Assembly: GCF_933775445.1 (NCBI RefSeq)
Contig: NC_065873.1
Coordinates: 24,304,001 to 24,368,000, forward strand
DNA length: 64,000 nucleotides
Source: Argentina anserina
Lineage: Eukaryota; Streptophyta; Magnoliopsida; Rosales; Rosaceae
Direction: 5' to 3'
In this document: positions 23,547 through 35,968 of the stretch, in pieces
How positions within the stretch are numbered: the first letter of the stretch is position 1
Layout of the letters: the number at the start of each line of letters is the position of its first letter
Translations under genes and position numbers: made by a program
Notes under the pieces: generated by a model
Told to the model about the DNA's origin: nothing
Seen by the model: the letters and a program-made list of their open reading frames with translations, nothing else
Database searches by the model: none

Positions 23547-26500
23547 GTGCCGGCGAGTGAAGAGATAGTTGATCTGGTGGAGGCATGTGAAAATGCGCAG
23601 GCAATATGGCAGACACCGGAAGGCTTATATACTAATGACTCTGATTTCGTACAGGTTCATGAGTTAATGTGCACAGCTTTGGCGATGCAACATGATGGGC
23701 AACCGGGGGCGCAATATTTCACCAAATTAAAAAATATTTGGGCTGTGATTGATGTGAAACGTCCTTGTATGATCAAGAATCATGAGGATATTGTTTGGTA
23801 CCAACACGAGAAGGAGCTTGAGCGAGTTCACCATTTCCTAAAAGATCTTGATGAGAAACATAACAGTGCAAAATGGGAACTGCTCAGAAAGACCGAACCC
23901 CCTACCCTAATTACAGCTTTCACATATATCCGTAAGGATGAATCTCAACAGGAGAGTCTTCATCAGACACAAGTTGAAGTTTCAGTCTTACTGTTCGTGC
24001 TAGATCTTTAGCACCACCTCTTCAGCAGGCCACTTCAGCTCCACTCCATCAGCAAAAACCACCGCCAGGCTTCGAGAATCAGCCATGCCCTCTTTACTCT
24101 TATTGTCATGATACTAACCATGCTCTTGCGACCTGTTGGAAGTTGTATCCATACTTTCGGCCTAAAAGGCCTAATTATCATCCCAAGGCGAAAGCAGCTA
24201 TTCAATTCGTCTAGGAACTAGATATTTATGGTTTGGTTGGACATGATCATCATACAACAGAAGGAACAATACCTACCGCATCCATAGTTGGTCGTAGCAA
24301 AATTTGTATGACTTTAAATATTTCTAACTTTGTTGGTTTTGATACATGGAATATTAATTCTGGTGCGTCTGATCATATGACTTATGACAAATCTTATTTT
24401 ACCATATTGTCTCCTCCACCAGTACCATAGGTTACTAATACTAATGGTGAGGTCTTCCCCGTATTAGGAAAAGGGTCAGTTCGTGTTACTCCCACAATAG
24501 AGCTTCACAATGTGCTATATGTACCTGTTTTATCTCATTATTTGATATTTGTCCCCCAATTGAACACTGACGCTAAATGCTCTGTGACATTTTTCCTATG
24601 TATATGATATTTCAGGACCTTATCTGAGGGGCCGGTTATTTCATCTGGATCAGACATATGCGGGGAGAAACCAGGGGGACAGTCTTGGACCGCTTTAATC
24701 TCCACTTCTGACAAGCTAAGTGAAGTTTGGTTATGACATCGTCGCTTAGGCATTTATCTTTTAGTATTATGAAAAAAATCTATGTCTACTTTGTTTATTA
24801 GTGTGAATGAGTCACTTATACGTTGTGAAACATGTGTTTTCGGTAATAGTCATCGATCTACTTATTCCCCTAGTACTTCTAATTAACGTATTCTTCCTTT
24901 TGAATTAATTCATTCTGATGTTTGGGGATCTCCAAAGAGTCTATTATGTCAGGGATGCAGTATTATGTGTCATTTATTGATGATTGCACCCGTCTTTCAT
25001 AGATTGTTCTTCTCAAAACTAAAGATGAGGTTTTTCCGGCTTTTCAAGCCTTCTATACCACTGTCCAAACACAATATAATGTCACAATTAAAGTTCTTCA
25101 TTCTGATAATTGGGGGGGGGGGGATATGTGAATCATGTCTTTCAAGAGTTCTTTAACACACACGGAATTGTTCATCAAATAACATGTCCTTACACACCTG
25201 AGCAAAATGAAGCATCTATAAGGAAAAATCGTCATTTACTTGATATGGCTCGGTGTATCCTTTTTAGTACCAATATCCCTAAGTACCTTTGGGGTGACGC
25301 TATCATAAGTTCCGCCCACCTCAGTAATCGTCTTCCCTCTCGTGTCCTTCAGGGAAATGTTCCATATGAGGTGCTTGCATCTCATGTCTCATTACCCTCT
25401 TTTCATAATCTTCTTGCCCGTGTTTTCGGTTGTGTTACTTTTGTCCATCTTCTAAAATACCAGAGGTCTAAGTTGGATGTCTAGGTAGTTAAATGTGTGT
25501 TTGTTGGGTATGGAGGACATCAGAAAGGGTACCAGTGCTATCGTACACCTACCAGAACGTACTATGTCACTATGGATGTTACTTTCGTTGAGGACATGAG
25601 CTATTTTCCGTCTTCTGATACTGCTTTCAGGGGAGAATTCATATTTTGAAGAGTTGTATCATGGAGAGGGTGAGACAAGTAAGTCAGTAGATATGGTGAC
25701 AGGTTCAATTGAGATTACCAATATGTCAGCTACACAGGCACCACCAGATGATTCCGGTGTAGTCACTCCAGAGATTCAAGTACCAGAAGATGACAACACA
25801 ACTGCCCCTCATGTCTCTCGTACTACTGTTTCTACACCTAACCAATGCTCTCTTGGTACGGAAAATCACTCATCTGAGGTTAGTCATTTTATTGGGGCTA
25901 ATACTAGTGAGTATAATAGTAGACAATATGTCTTGCCAAATAGGTCTACTCGGGGTCAGCCAACAAAAAAAATATGAACCTACCATTCAGGCTAAAACTA
26001 AGTATCATGTGACAAATTTTATGTCTACCAAACGATTGTCTAAGTCATATGAATCATTTGTGAATCAAATATCTACTGTATCAGTATCTAACAAAGTGCA
26101 TGATGCATTGGGAGATCCAAAATGGAGAAAAGCAATGGAGGAAGAGATTGAAGCATTACAAAAGAACAATAATTGGGAGCTTGTATCTCCACCATATGGC
26201 AAGAAGACTGTGGGATGTCGTTGGGTGTTTACAGTGAAGCATAATCCAGATGGGTCAGTGAGTCGGTATAAAGCACGCCTAGTAGCAAAGAGGTTCACCC
26301 AGACATATGGCATAGACTATGATGAGACATTTGCACATGTTGCAAAAATAAACATTATTCGGGTATTGCTTTCTTGTGCTGCTAGCTTAAACTGACCACT
26401 TAGATAGTTTGATGTTAAGAATGCATTCCTCCGAGGAGAACTTATAGAGGAAGTGTACATGGATCTTCTGCCTGGATATGTGGCCGCTTCTCCAAGTAAC

Positions 26501-27625
26501 TTTGTATGCAGATTGAGAAAGTCTTTGTATGGTCTTAAAGAGTCACCTCGTGCTTGGTTTGAAAGATTCTCACAATTCATGAGGAAAATTGGATACATAC
26601 AGAGTAATTTAGACTACACATTATTTCTCAGACATCAACAAGGGAATGTAACATCTCTAATTATATATGTTGATGATATGGTAGTTACTGAGAATGATAT
26701 TGTTGAGGTGGATAGATTACAGAAACAGCTAGTCACAGAGTTTGAGATGAAGGACCTAGGTACACTCAAATACTTCTTGGGCATTGAGGTAGCCCGGGGA
26801 AGTGATGATGTCTATCTGTGTCAGAGAAAGTACATCTTTGATCTACTAACAGAGACATGTATGTTGGATTGCACTCACATTGATACTCTTATTAAGCAGA
26901 ACCATCGGTTAGCAGAATATCCAGATCAAGTGCATACTGAAAAACCTCGTTATCAGAAGCTAGTTGAACGCCTGATTTATTTATCACATACTAGACCAGA
27001 TGTTGCGTATGCAGTAAGTGTAGTGAGTCAGTTCATGCATAATCTCAGTGTGGACCACATGGATGCTGTTGTAAGGATTTTAAGGTACTTGAAGTCAGCT
27101 CCAGGGAGAGGAGTAATGTTCTCTAATCACAATAATATCCTTGAGGTTTATGGTTTCACAGATGCAGACTGGGCTGAAAATATTACAGATCGGAGATCCA
27201 CATCAGGGTACTTTACCTTTGTTGGGAGTAATCTTGTTACATGGAAGAGTAAGAAACAAAAAGTGATAGCTCGATCTAGTACTGAAGCAGAATAACGAGG
27301 TATGGCTCATGGAGTGTGCAAATTGTTATGGCTTAGAAATTTGCTACAAGATTTGAGTATTAAGCCTAAATGTGTTATGTAGCTGTACTGTGACAACAAT
27401 GCATCTATTGATATTTCACAGAATCTTGTGCAACATGATCGTAAAAAACATGTGGAGGTTGATCGTCACTTTATAAAGGAAAAGCTAGATGCGAAGATCA
27501 TTAGTTTTCTTTTTATTCATACAGAATAGCAACTTGCCGATATGCTCACAAAAAGAGTGTCTAAGAATGTTTTTTATGACTCACTTAACAAGTTAGACAT
27601 GATTGATGTGTATGCGCCAACTTGA
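23547..27625 (+). pseudogene. Broken copia gag-pol of copy A
   Basis: Recognisable pieces in order: gag core (EEIVDLVEACENAQAIWQ, ~23555-23995); a zinc-knuckle-like YCHDTNHALATCW (~24104); protease with NSGASDHMT where the active-site Asp is changed to Asn (~24355); integrase core (~24840-25480, with a 12-G run at 25112-25123); reverse transcriptase (~26110-26800, with YVDD near 26670); and RNase H (to 27625). At least eight stops or frame shifts separate them, including TAG at 27380-27382. The gag N terminus is absent. The element cannot make an intact polyprotein. Confidence 0.88.
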
Positions 27626-27632
27626 GAATGAG

Positions 27633-27750
27633 TGTTAACGTGATTCAAGGAGAAAATCAAGGAGTAATTTGTGGTTAAATTGTACTCTTGTTAGATTATA
27701 TATAAGACAATTCTGTGTATAAATTCATTAAGGTAATATACATTTCTACG
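27633..27750 (+). repeat. 3' LTR of copia copy A
   Basis: About 118 bp, starting TGTTAACGTGATTCAAGG right after the coding end (the TGA at 27623-27625). The polypurine tract is weak (GAGAATGAG). Confidence 0.85.
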
Positions 27751-30008
27751 GGAACCTGGCTGAGAAATGAATTAAGGTCAAAGCAGCCTGATGCCGGCCC
27801 CGGCCTAACCATGCAGTTTCCAGTAGACACGGAAATCCGCTTTTCCGAAGCTTCCATCAATTAAATTGCAAACCAACAATAGTGATAGCAGCAGCTAGAG
27901 TCACGTACATATATGTCTCCTCGATTGCTCACCCTCTCTAGTCTCTATAATTAGCAGAAGTAGCTCTCACGTATATACAAATTTCAACCATAGAAGCCCA
28001 CATGCAATGTATATTGTCAAAGCGATATAGGAGGTCCGATGGGTCGTTCAGTCTCGTTCTAACACGGGTTCGTATTACGTACTCAATACTCTCCTTTATT
28101 TTCAACTTTCAAGTTAAGTCTTTAAAACATGTAGAATTCACTTATACACTTAGGTTACATACTTAACTATCCAGATGATCAATGGATACATGAATCTGTA
28201 CGTATTTGTAAATCAATGAATTGAAGTACTAACTCGATTAAATTGGAGGTCAAAAACTCAAATGCATTGAGTTTCGTACTGAAGATCGATCCGAAAGTAC
28301 GTCTAAACATCTTCTTTAGATCAGGAGATGTGATCTATAGACTCTGCCACTCCGGCCGGTCTCTCTCTACGTACGCATAAACAACTAGAGCTAATTAAAT
28401 CAACTGGTGAATGAAAGCGAAATGGATTAGTATAAGCTTAATGTTGGTAAGTTGAGAGATTGCTGTATTTGCGGTAGTTGATGGAGAGCATCTACTTTTT
28501 GGAATAAGTTTGAATATGCCTTCTTCCCTCTTAATTTTAGGAGCTAGCTTAATCAATTCCTGTTCTAATTACTATTAATGTAGAGGTGGACAAGTTCTAG
28601 AAGCAGGTTGCCGGCCGGTTGTGCTACGCGTAGCCTGGCTATATAATCCCTGACCTGAAATTAGTATTGATCGACACGAGAAGAAGAACCTGTACGTTTC
28701 AAAGTAAAATCAACATAATTTTCATATAATGCATTATATTAAAGTTATACATCTCACATGCATATACATGACGTTCACAAAATAGTGAGAGGCTTAGCTT
28801 ACTCAACAAAGTAAAAGAAACTAAGAAATGAACAACCTAATTACCCAAAGAAGAAATGAAATCAACAGTGCCCTAAACTCTGTAGCAGTCAAAGTGAAGA
28901 ATATAAATAACAGCAATCTAGCTAGAGATCCATCCGGCCCCGAACCCAAAATTTATCTTGCCTACAAAATAAATGAGCTGAAAATGAAATGTGTTGGAGG
29001 ATAATAAATGCGGTAGTTAATTATCTCTTTCAATAAATTAACTTTATATGTCAACGCTTAATTATAATGTTTGGCTAATCTGTCTTGACGCACAACATCA
29101 TTTAGATGTTGATCAGTCTATTTCTGCGGCCAACACTAAACATAAACTGATTAGTGATTATCTCATATAAAATGGCAGTTAGCACTTAGTAACAGCATCG
29201 CTGAAAATGGAATTTAAAACAAGTTTCACGTACTGCGGGTGCCAAACTAACCTCTAACTGGCCCAGCACTCACGTTATCCGACAAATAGTGCGTACTTAT
29301 TCCTTAAAAAGATATATACAAATTACCTAACGATCGAGCGAGCCAAACCAAACCCTAAAGTATAAACAATACAATAAGCTAGCAACTGATTAACCAAGAC
29401 ATTTACATCATAACAGCACAACGTCGTTACTTGTAAAGCAACCAATTTTGTTAATGAGGGAAAGATTCTGGTTTACTTTACGACAAGAAATCGGAGGAAG
29501 AAGGGTCCAAAGGATTATTTCTTCATATATAAATACTTTGCAACTCCAGGCTCTGCTTAGGAAATTAAACAAGTTGTGTCGAAATGATTTTACAATAGTA
29601 CAGTTGATTAGGAACATGAAACACGCTTGTAAGTATCGAAGTTTGCTAGTCATTTACCAACAGATCTGTTTATTTTATGCAAATTGCAGCTATTTATTTG
29701 AAATTGATTGATACGAAGAGGTATATATGTCCCAAAGCATTAAATATAGTAGTATAGTACGTACGTATATGGAGTTAGGTTATTATCTTACTATGCAATT
29801 AAGACAGGATTAAGCAATCTGATCTATATACTTGTAAAATTTGCGATCACGCCCATCAGACAACAGTACGTCCACTCAAGCAATTTGTAACTCTCCCACT
29901 GATTCCTCGCTAGCTACGTACGTACCTGTATTCTAACAATTAACCGTGCGACCTATTACTGCTGATCGGCAAACTCAAATTGATGTGACATATATATGTC
30001 AAATGCAA
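27751..30008. other. Intergenic DNA between the two copia regions
   Basis: AT-rich DNA without a supported gene. Overlapping short open frames on both strands near 29410-29710 show no family resemblance. I see no clear transposon ends here. Confidence 0.4.
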
Positions 30009-30191
30009 TGCATCCGCGCATTGGCGTAGCTACATAGAGAGGATAAGGGTTTATGGTTTAGTGCAATTAAGCCCTAAACCCTCTCACCATCTTCACAATT
30101 ATGTTATGTCTTGATTTTTTGTTTTTATCTTAGTGCAATTAAGTCATTTGCTTCACTTTGCCCATTCTAATGTGATAACATATCTAATTAC

Positions 30192-30330
30192 ACTGGAATT
30201 GATGGGTTATATTACTTGATTTTTCTTCATACACATATCAATCTATATATATACTAATCTACGAATCTATCTATCCGGGATTCACTCCGTGAATCACGGA
30301 CCGTGTTTCACGCCACAATTCATGCCAACA
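30192..30330 (-). repeat. 3' LTR of copia copy B
   Basis: 139 bp, complementary to the TGTTGG...CCAGT form read on the minus strand. Compared with the 5' LTR it lacks one of two adjacent GTTTCACG-type repeats and has a few substitutions, so the insertion is not brand new. Confidence 0.9.
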
Positions 30331-30342
30331 CTCCCCCTCAAG
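30331..30342 (-). other. Polypurine tract of copy B
   Basis: Minus-strand TTGAGGGGGAG lies directly inside the 3' LTR and primes plus-strand synthesis. The stop codon of the polyprotein (30338-30340) falls within it. Confidence 0.8.
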
Positions 30343-33300
30343 TTGGTGCATACATATCAACCATGCCCAACTTGCTAAGTGAATCATAAAAAACCCTTTT
30401 TGACACTCCTTTTGTAAGCATATCGGCAAGTTGCTCTTCTGTGGAAACAAAAAGAAAACTAATGATCTTTGCGTCTAGCTTTTCCTTTATAAAATGACGA
30501 TCAACCTCCACATGTTTTGTACGATCATGTTGCACAGGATTATGCGAAATATCAATAGCTGCCTTATTGTCATAATACAGCTACATAGCACATTTAGGCT
30601 TAATACCCAAGTCTTCTAGTAGATTTCTAAGCCATAATAATTCGCACACTCCCTGAGCCATACCTCTGTATTCTACTTCAGCACTAGATCGAGCTACCAC
30701 ATTTTGTTTCTTACTCATCCACGTAACAAGATTGCCTCCAACAAAGGTATAGTACCCTGATGTGGACCTCCGATCGGTAACATTTCCAGCCCAGTCTGCA
30801 TCTGTGAAGCCACAAATCTCAAAGATATTGTTGTGATTAGAAAACAGTACTCCTCTCCCTGGAGCTGACTTCAAGTATCTCAAAATCCTCACAACAGCAT
30901 CCATATGATCCACACTCGGATTATGCATGAACTGACTCACTACACTTACTGCATACGCAACATCTGGCCTGGTATGTGACAAATAAATCAGGCGTCCAAC
31001 TAGCCTCTGATATCGAGCTTTGTCAGTGGGCACTTGATCTGGATACTCTGCTAACCGATGGTTCTGCTCAATAGGAGTATCAATTGGAGTGCAATCTAAC
31101 ATCCCTGTCTCCGTTAGTAGATCAAGGATGTACTTCCTCTGACACAGATAGATACCATCACTTCTCCGGGCTACCTCAATACCCAAGAAGTACTTGAGTG
31201 TACCTAGGTCATTCATCTCAAACTCTGTGGCTAGCTGCTTTTGTAATCTATCCACCTCAATAGTATCATTACCAGTAACTACCATATCGTCAACATATAT
31301 GATTAGGGTTGTTACATTCCCTTGTTGGTGTTTGAGAAATAATGTGTGGTCTGAATTACTCTGCATTATCCAATTTTCCTCATGAATTGTGAGAATCTTC
31401 CAAACCAAGCACGAGGTGACTGTTTAAGACCATACAAAGACTTTCTCAATCTGCATACGGAGTTACTTGGAGAAGTGGCCACATATCCAGGCGGAAGATC
31501 CATGTATACTTCCTCTGTTAATTCTCCATGAAGGAATGCATTCTTAACATCAAACTGCCTAAGTGGCCAGTTCAAGTTAGCAGCGATAGAGAGCAATACC
31601 CGGATAGTGTTTATCTTTGCAACAGGTGCAAATGTCTCATCATAATCTATGCCATATGTCTGGGTGAACCTCTTTGCTACTAGGCGTGCTTTATACCGGC
31701 TTATTGACCCATCTGGATTATGCTTCACTGTAAACACCCATCGACATCCTACAGTCTTCTTGTTATATGGTGGAGGTACAAGCTCCCAAGTATTGTTCTT
31801 TTGTAATGCTTCCATCTCTTCCTCCATTGCTTTCCTCCATTTTGGATCGCCCAATGCATCATGCACTTTGTTAGGTACTGATACAGTAGATATTTGATTC
31901 ACAAATGACTCATATGACTTAGATAATCTTTTGGTAGATATAAAATTGGCCACCGGATACTTGGCTTTAGTCTGAATGGTAGGTTCCTATTTTTTTGTTG
32001 GTTGACCTCGAGTAGACCTATTTGGCAAAACATATTGTCTACTATTAGCCTGAATAGAATGACTAACCTCAGATGAGTGATCTTCTGTACCAGGAGAGCA
32101 TTGATCAGGGGTATAAACAGTAGTACGAGATACATGAGGGGCAGTTGTGTTGTCAGCTTCCGGTGCCTGAATCTCTTGAGTGACGACCTCCGGTGGTGCC
32201 TGTGTGGCTGACACTTTGGTAATCTTAACAGATCTTGTTACCATATCGACTGGCTCACTTGTCTCCCCCTCTCCATGATACAGCTCTTCAAAATAGGAAT
32301 TCTCCCCCTGAAGAGCAGTATCAGAAGAGGAAAAATAACTCATATCCTCAAAAAAGGTAACATCCATAGTGACATAGTACTTCTGAGTAGGGGGATGGTA
32401 GCACCGGTACCCTTTCTGATGGCTGCCGTACCCAACAAACACACATTTAACTGCCCGGGCATCTAACTTAGAACGCTGATGTTGTGGAAGATGAACAAAA
32501 GCAACACAACCGAAAACACGGGCAGGAAGATTATGAAAATAGGGTAATTTGACATGAGATGCAAGCACCTCATATGAAACTTTCCCTTGAAGAACACGAG
32601 ATGGAAGACGATTAATAAGGTGGGCGGAAGTAATGACAGCATCACCCCAAAGGTATTTAGGCATGTGGGCACTAAAAAGAATACACCGAGCCATATCAAG
32701 TAAATGACGATTTTTCCTTTCAGAAACCCCATTTTGCTCAGGTGTGTAAGGACACGTTGTTTGATGAACAATCCCGTGTGCGTTAAAGAACTCCTGAAAG
32801 ACATGATTCATATATTCCCCCCCCCATTATCAGAACGAAGAACTCGAATGGTAGCATTATATTGTGTTTGGATATTGGCATGGAAGGCACGAAAGGCTGG
32901 AAACACCTCATTTTTATTCTTAAGAAGAACAATCCAGGAAAGACGTGTGCAATCATCAATAAAGGGCACAAAATAACGCATTCCTGACATAGTAGACTCT
33001 TTAGAGGGTCCCCAAACATCAGAATGAATTAATTCAAAAGGAAGAGAACTTTTAGTAGAAGTACTAGGGGAATAGGTAGCTCGATGACTCTTGCCTAAAA
33101 CACATGTCTCACAACATAAACAAGACTCGTCCACACTAAGAAATAAAGTATGCATGGATTTTTTCATAACACTAAAAGATGGATGCCCTAAACGACGATG
33201 CCATAACCAAACTTCACTTAGCTTGTCAGAAGTGGAGAGTAAAGCGGTCCGAGACTATCCCCCTGTTTTTTTCCCTGCGTATGTCAGATCCAGATGAAAC

Positions 33301-34688
33301 AACCGGCCCCTCAGATACCCCCGACCAATTGCCCGTCCGGTGAGAAGATCCTGAAATATTACATACATAGGAAAAAATGTCACAGAGCACTGAGCGTCAG
33401 CGTTCAATTGGGGAACATATATCAAATTATGAGATAAAGCAGGTACATAAAGGACATTGTGAAGCTCTATGGTGGGAGTAATACGAACGGACCCTGTCCC
33501 TAACACGGGGAATGTCTCACCATTAGCATTAGTAACATAGGGTATGGGTGGATGGGACAATACAGTGAAATAAGATTTGTCATAAGTCATATGATCAGAT
33601 GCACCAGAATCAATAATCCATGTATCAGAACTAACAGAGTGAGAAATATTAAAAGCCATACCAATTGGACCGCGACCAACGATGGAGACTGTAGGTGCTC
33701 CTCCAGCAGTATGATGATCATGCCCAACCACTCCATAGATATCGGGTTCCGGAACTAATTGAAGAGCTGCTTTCGCCTGGGGTCGATAATGAGGCCTCTT
33801 AGGCCTAAGGTGTGGATATAATTTCCAACATGTCGTACGAGCATGGTTATAATCATGGCAATAAGAGCAAGGAGGACAAGGCTGATTCCCGAAGCCTGGT
33901 GGTGGTCCCTGTCGGTGAAAGGGAGCGGAAGCTGTTGGTGGAAGGCGTGGTGCCAAAGAACGAGCATGAACAGTGAGACTGGAAACGACAGCCGGTGCCT
34001 GAAGACTACTCTCCTGCTGAGACTCATCCTTTCGGATATAGGTGAAAGCGGTGAGAAGGCTAGGTGGTTCGGTCATTCGGAGCAATTCGCCTTTTGCACT
34101 TGTATGCTTTGCATCGAGACCTTTTAGGAAATGGTGAACTCGTTCAATCTCCTTCTCTTTTTAGTACCAAACAATATCCTCTTGATTTTTGATCATGCAA
34201 GGACGTTTCATATCAATCTCAGCCCAAATATTCTTTAGTTTGGTGAAATAGTGTGCCACCGGTTGCCCATCCTGATGTATTGCCAAAGCTGTGCACATTA
34301 ACTCATGAACCTGTATGAAATCAGAGTCATTAGTAAATAAGCCGGCTAGTGTCTCCCATATTGTCTGTGCAGTAACACATGCTTCCACCAGATCAACTAT
34401 CTCATCATTCATAGCCTTCCACAAGACGGACATGACAAGACCATCATCATCGTCCCATTTATTGTAGGCAACAACATCCTCAGGACTAGGAGCCTTAGTG
34501 ACGCCGGTGACATAGCCCATCTTGTGCATGCCGCGAAGATGAGCAGCCATAAGTCGTTTCCATTTACGGAAATTGGTTCCGTTGAGTTTGGCGCCCCCAA
34601 ATGAACCGCTGTCAGAACCTTTGACAGATACTTCGAAGGTCGGAACATCAAGGAGCTGAGAACCCTCCGCTTCATGTCCAGAACCCAT
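30338..34688 (-). pseudogene. Broken copia gag-pol of copy B
   Basis: Minus-strand open blocks: gag from MGSGHEAEGS (34688-34161, stopped by TAA in place of a Gln-like codon); gag end, zinc-knuckle-like CSYCHDYNHARTTCWK and protease with intact DSGASDHMT (34085-33255); GAG-pre-integrase and integrase (33167-32808 and 32811-31987); reverse transcriptase (31953-31366 and 31408-30581, with IIYVDDMVV); RNase H (to 30338). Breaks occur at ~34160, ~33255, the C-run at 32817-32825, ~31985, ~31370-31400 and the TAG at 30583-30581. It is more complete than copy A, but not translatable as one protein. Confidence 0.9.
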
Positions 34689-34799
34689 TGAAAAAAAGAG
34701 ACAATGTAAAAATCAGGGATTAGAGAGCAAAAAATGTGAGAAATGGAGAACAATCTGTCGCCGGTGCACTTGCACTGTCAGTGAGTATGCACTGACAGA

Positions 34800-35260
34800 A
34801 GCTGAGTGGACCGGGTCGGGTTGAATGGACCGGGCTTCTCGGATCTGGGCCGGGCTTCTCGGATCTGGGTCGGATCTGGGCGGGTCGGTTTCGGGCGCGG
34901 AAGCTGTGATTTTTGGCAGCGCGATGCGGCGGTCTTGACGCGGCGGTGCTGACGGAAAGAGATGCCGGTGGTGGAAAGGTTTGCAGCAGCGGGACGGCGA
35001 CGAGATCAGAGCTTTGTCGAGGCGCCGAGGGGCTCGCCGGTGTCGAGGGGCTCGTCGGTGTCGATGAGCTCGTCGGTGTGTCGTCTGTGTCAAAGAGAAC
35101 GGCGCTCGTCGAGGAGGCTCGTCGGTGTCGAGGAGAACGGCGCTCGTCGAGGCGTCGAGGAGGTGAGGTCGCAGCAGCGGGAGCGACGAGGAAAGCGGCG
35201 CTCGTTGGTGTTGACTTCTGGAGCTCGGGTGAGCTGCACGTCGCCGGGAAAACAGTCGGT
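34800..35260 (-). repeat. GC-rich leader of copia copy B with internal repeats
   Basis: The 5' untranslated leader is strikingly GC-rich in AT-rich surroundings. It has repeats of CTCGTCGGTGTCGAGG and GAACGGCGCTCGTCGAGG type, mainly 35030-35165, plus doubled GGGCTTCTCGGATCTGGG. The open frames in it are by-products of this composition. Confidence 0.6.
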
Positions 35261-35410
35261 TATTCCGACTGATTACGTTGCAGTGGTGTGTGCTCCGAGG
35301 AAAAAGGAGGTGACGTTGCCGATGATACCACGATGTGTGCTCCAAGGCAGCGAGCTCGGCGGCTTGGCACCAAAAAACTGCAAACAACAAACCCAGGTAA
35401 AACAGAGCAC

Positions 35411-35423
35411 GGCTATGATACAA
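35411..35423 (-). other. Degenerate primer-binding site of copy B
   Basis: Read on the minus strand, TTGTATCATAGCC follows the 5' LTR. It differs from the usual TGGTATCAGAGC at two positions. Confidence 0.65.
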
Positions 35424-35576
35424 ACTGGAATTGATTGGTTATATTACTTGATTTTTCTTCATACACATATCAACCTATATATATATACTAATCTATGAAT
35501 CTATCTATCCGGGATTCACTCCGTGAATCACGGACCATGTTTCACGGCGTGTTTCACGCCACTATTCATGCCAACA
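35424..35576 (-). repeat. 5' LTR of copia copy B
   Basis: 153 bp, reading TGTTGGCATGAATAGTGG at its minus-strand start. It is about 14 bp longer than the 3' LTR because of a doubled GTTTCACG stretch and a longer TA run. Confidence 0.9.
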
Positions 35577-35968
35577 ATTACCCTATTAATTTATAAGATT
35601 GAAGCGAATCAATGTATTTTTTTATAGAGAATAAGAGTAAAGCTCTCTCTCTCTCCTTGATTTGATTTATCTCATACATACTTACAGTGTTTTTCTCCCT
35701 AAATTTGTTATTATTTGAAGAATTATTAGCAATCAACTTAAACCTACATAGTTAGCTCATTTAATTTGTAAAATAAGTAGCTAGACAAGTAAATTTGACC
35801 CCTCTTAATAAATTTTCTAGCTACGCCACTGCATCCGCGCTTGAACTAATAGGCATTAACATGCATCAAATGAACCGTTAAAACCAACACCCTAGTGAAC
35901 TCAAAGTAATGTGTCATTTTTGTATCCAAAAAAAAGTAACGTGTCATTTTTCCTTCAAGAAACGCTAT

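Larger units (their letters stand above)
23142..27750 (+). mobile_element. Decayed Ty1/copia LTR retrotransposon, copy A
   Basis: About 4.6 kb with short LTRs (23142-23270 and 27633-27750) starting TGTTA and ending near TTTCTAC. A primer-binding site for initiator Met tRNA follows the 5' LTR directly. Domain order is gag, zinc knuckle, protease, integrase, reverse transcriptase, RNase H, which defines copia. The flanking pentamers GAAAC and GGAAC match at 4 of 5 bases, a weak target-site duplication. Multiple stops and frame shifts make it inactive. The N-terminal gag half is missing compared with copy B. Confidence 0.92.
30192..35576 (-). mobile_element. Ty1/copia LTR retrotransposon, copy B
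   Basis: 5385 bp on the minus strand with LTRs at both ends and a perfect 5-bp target-site duplication ATTAC (30187-30191 and 35577-35581). Domain order on the minus strand is gag, protease, integrase, reverse transcriptase, RNase H. It is better preserved than copy A and has the complete gag N terminus and an intact protease active site, but several stops and frame shifts disable it. The LTR sequence is unlike that of copy A although the proteins are close relatives. Confidence 0.95.
30020..35830. mobile_element. Older short TIR element split by copia copy B
   Basis: Left end ATTGGCGTAGCTAC (30020) and right end CTAGCTACGCCACT (to 35830) are inverted copies. Both are flanked by GCATCCGCGC (30010-30019 and 35831-35840), a 10-bp target-site duplication. 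Removing copia copy B leaves an element of about 430 bp with no coding capacity, so this is a MITE-size non-autonomous DNA transposon, possibly Mutator-like from the duplication length. Confidence 0.7.

Noticed and set aside
23137..27755. Clear target-site duplication for copia copy A
   Set aside because: Only GAAAC versus GGAAC can be matched, so it is not used as firm evidence.
29408..29711. Overlapping open frames on both strands
   Set aside because: Mirror-image frames in AT-rich DNA without similarity to anything I know.
34713..35498. Long open frames on both strands near the 5' LTR of copia copy B
   Set aside because: Product of GC-rich repetitive leader sequence; the real gag starts at 34688.
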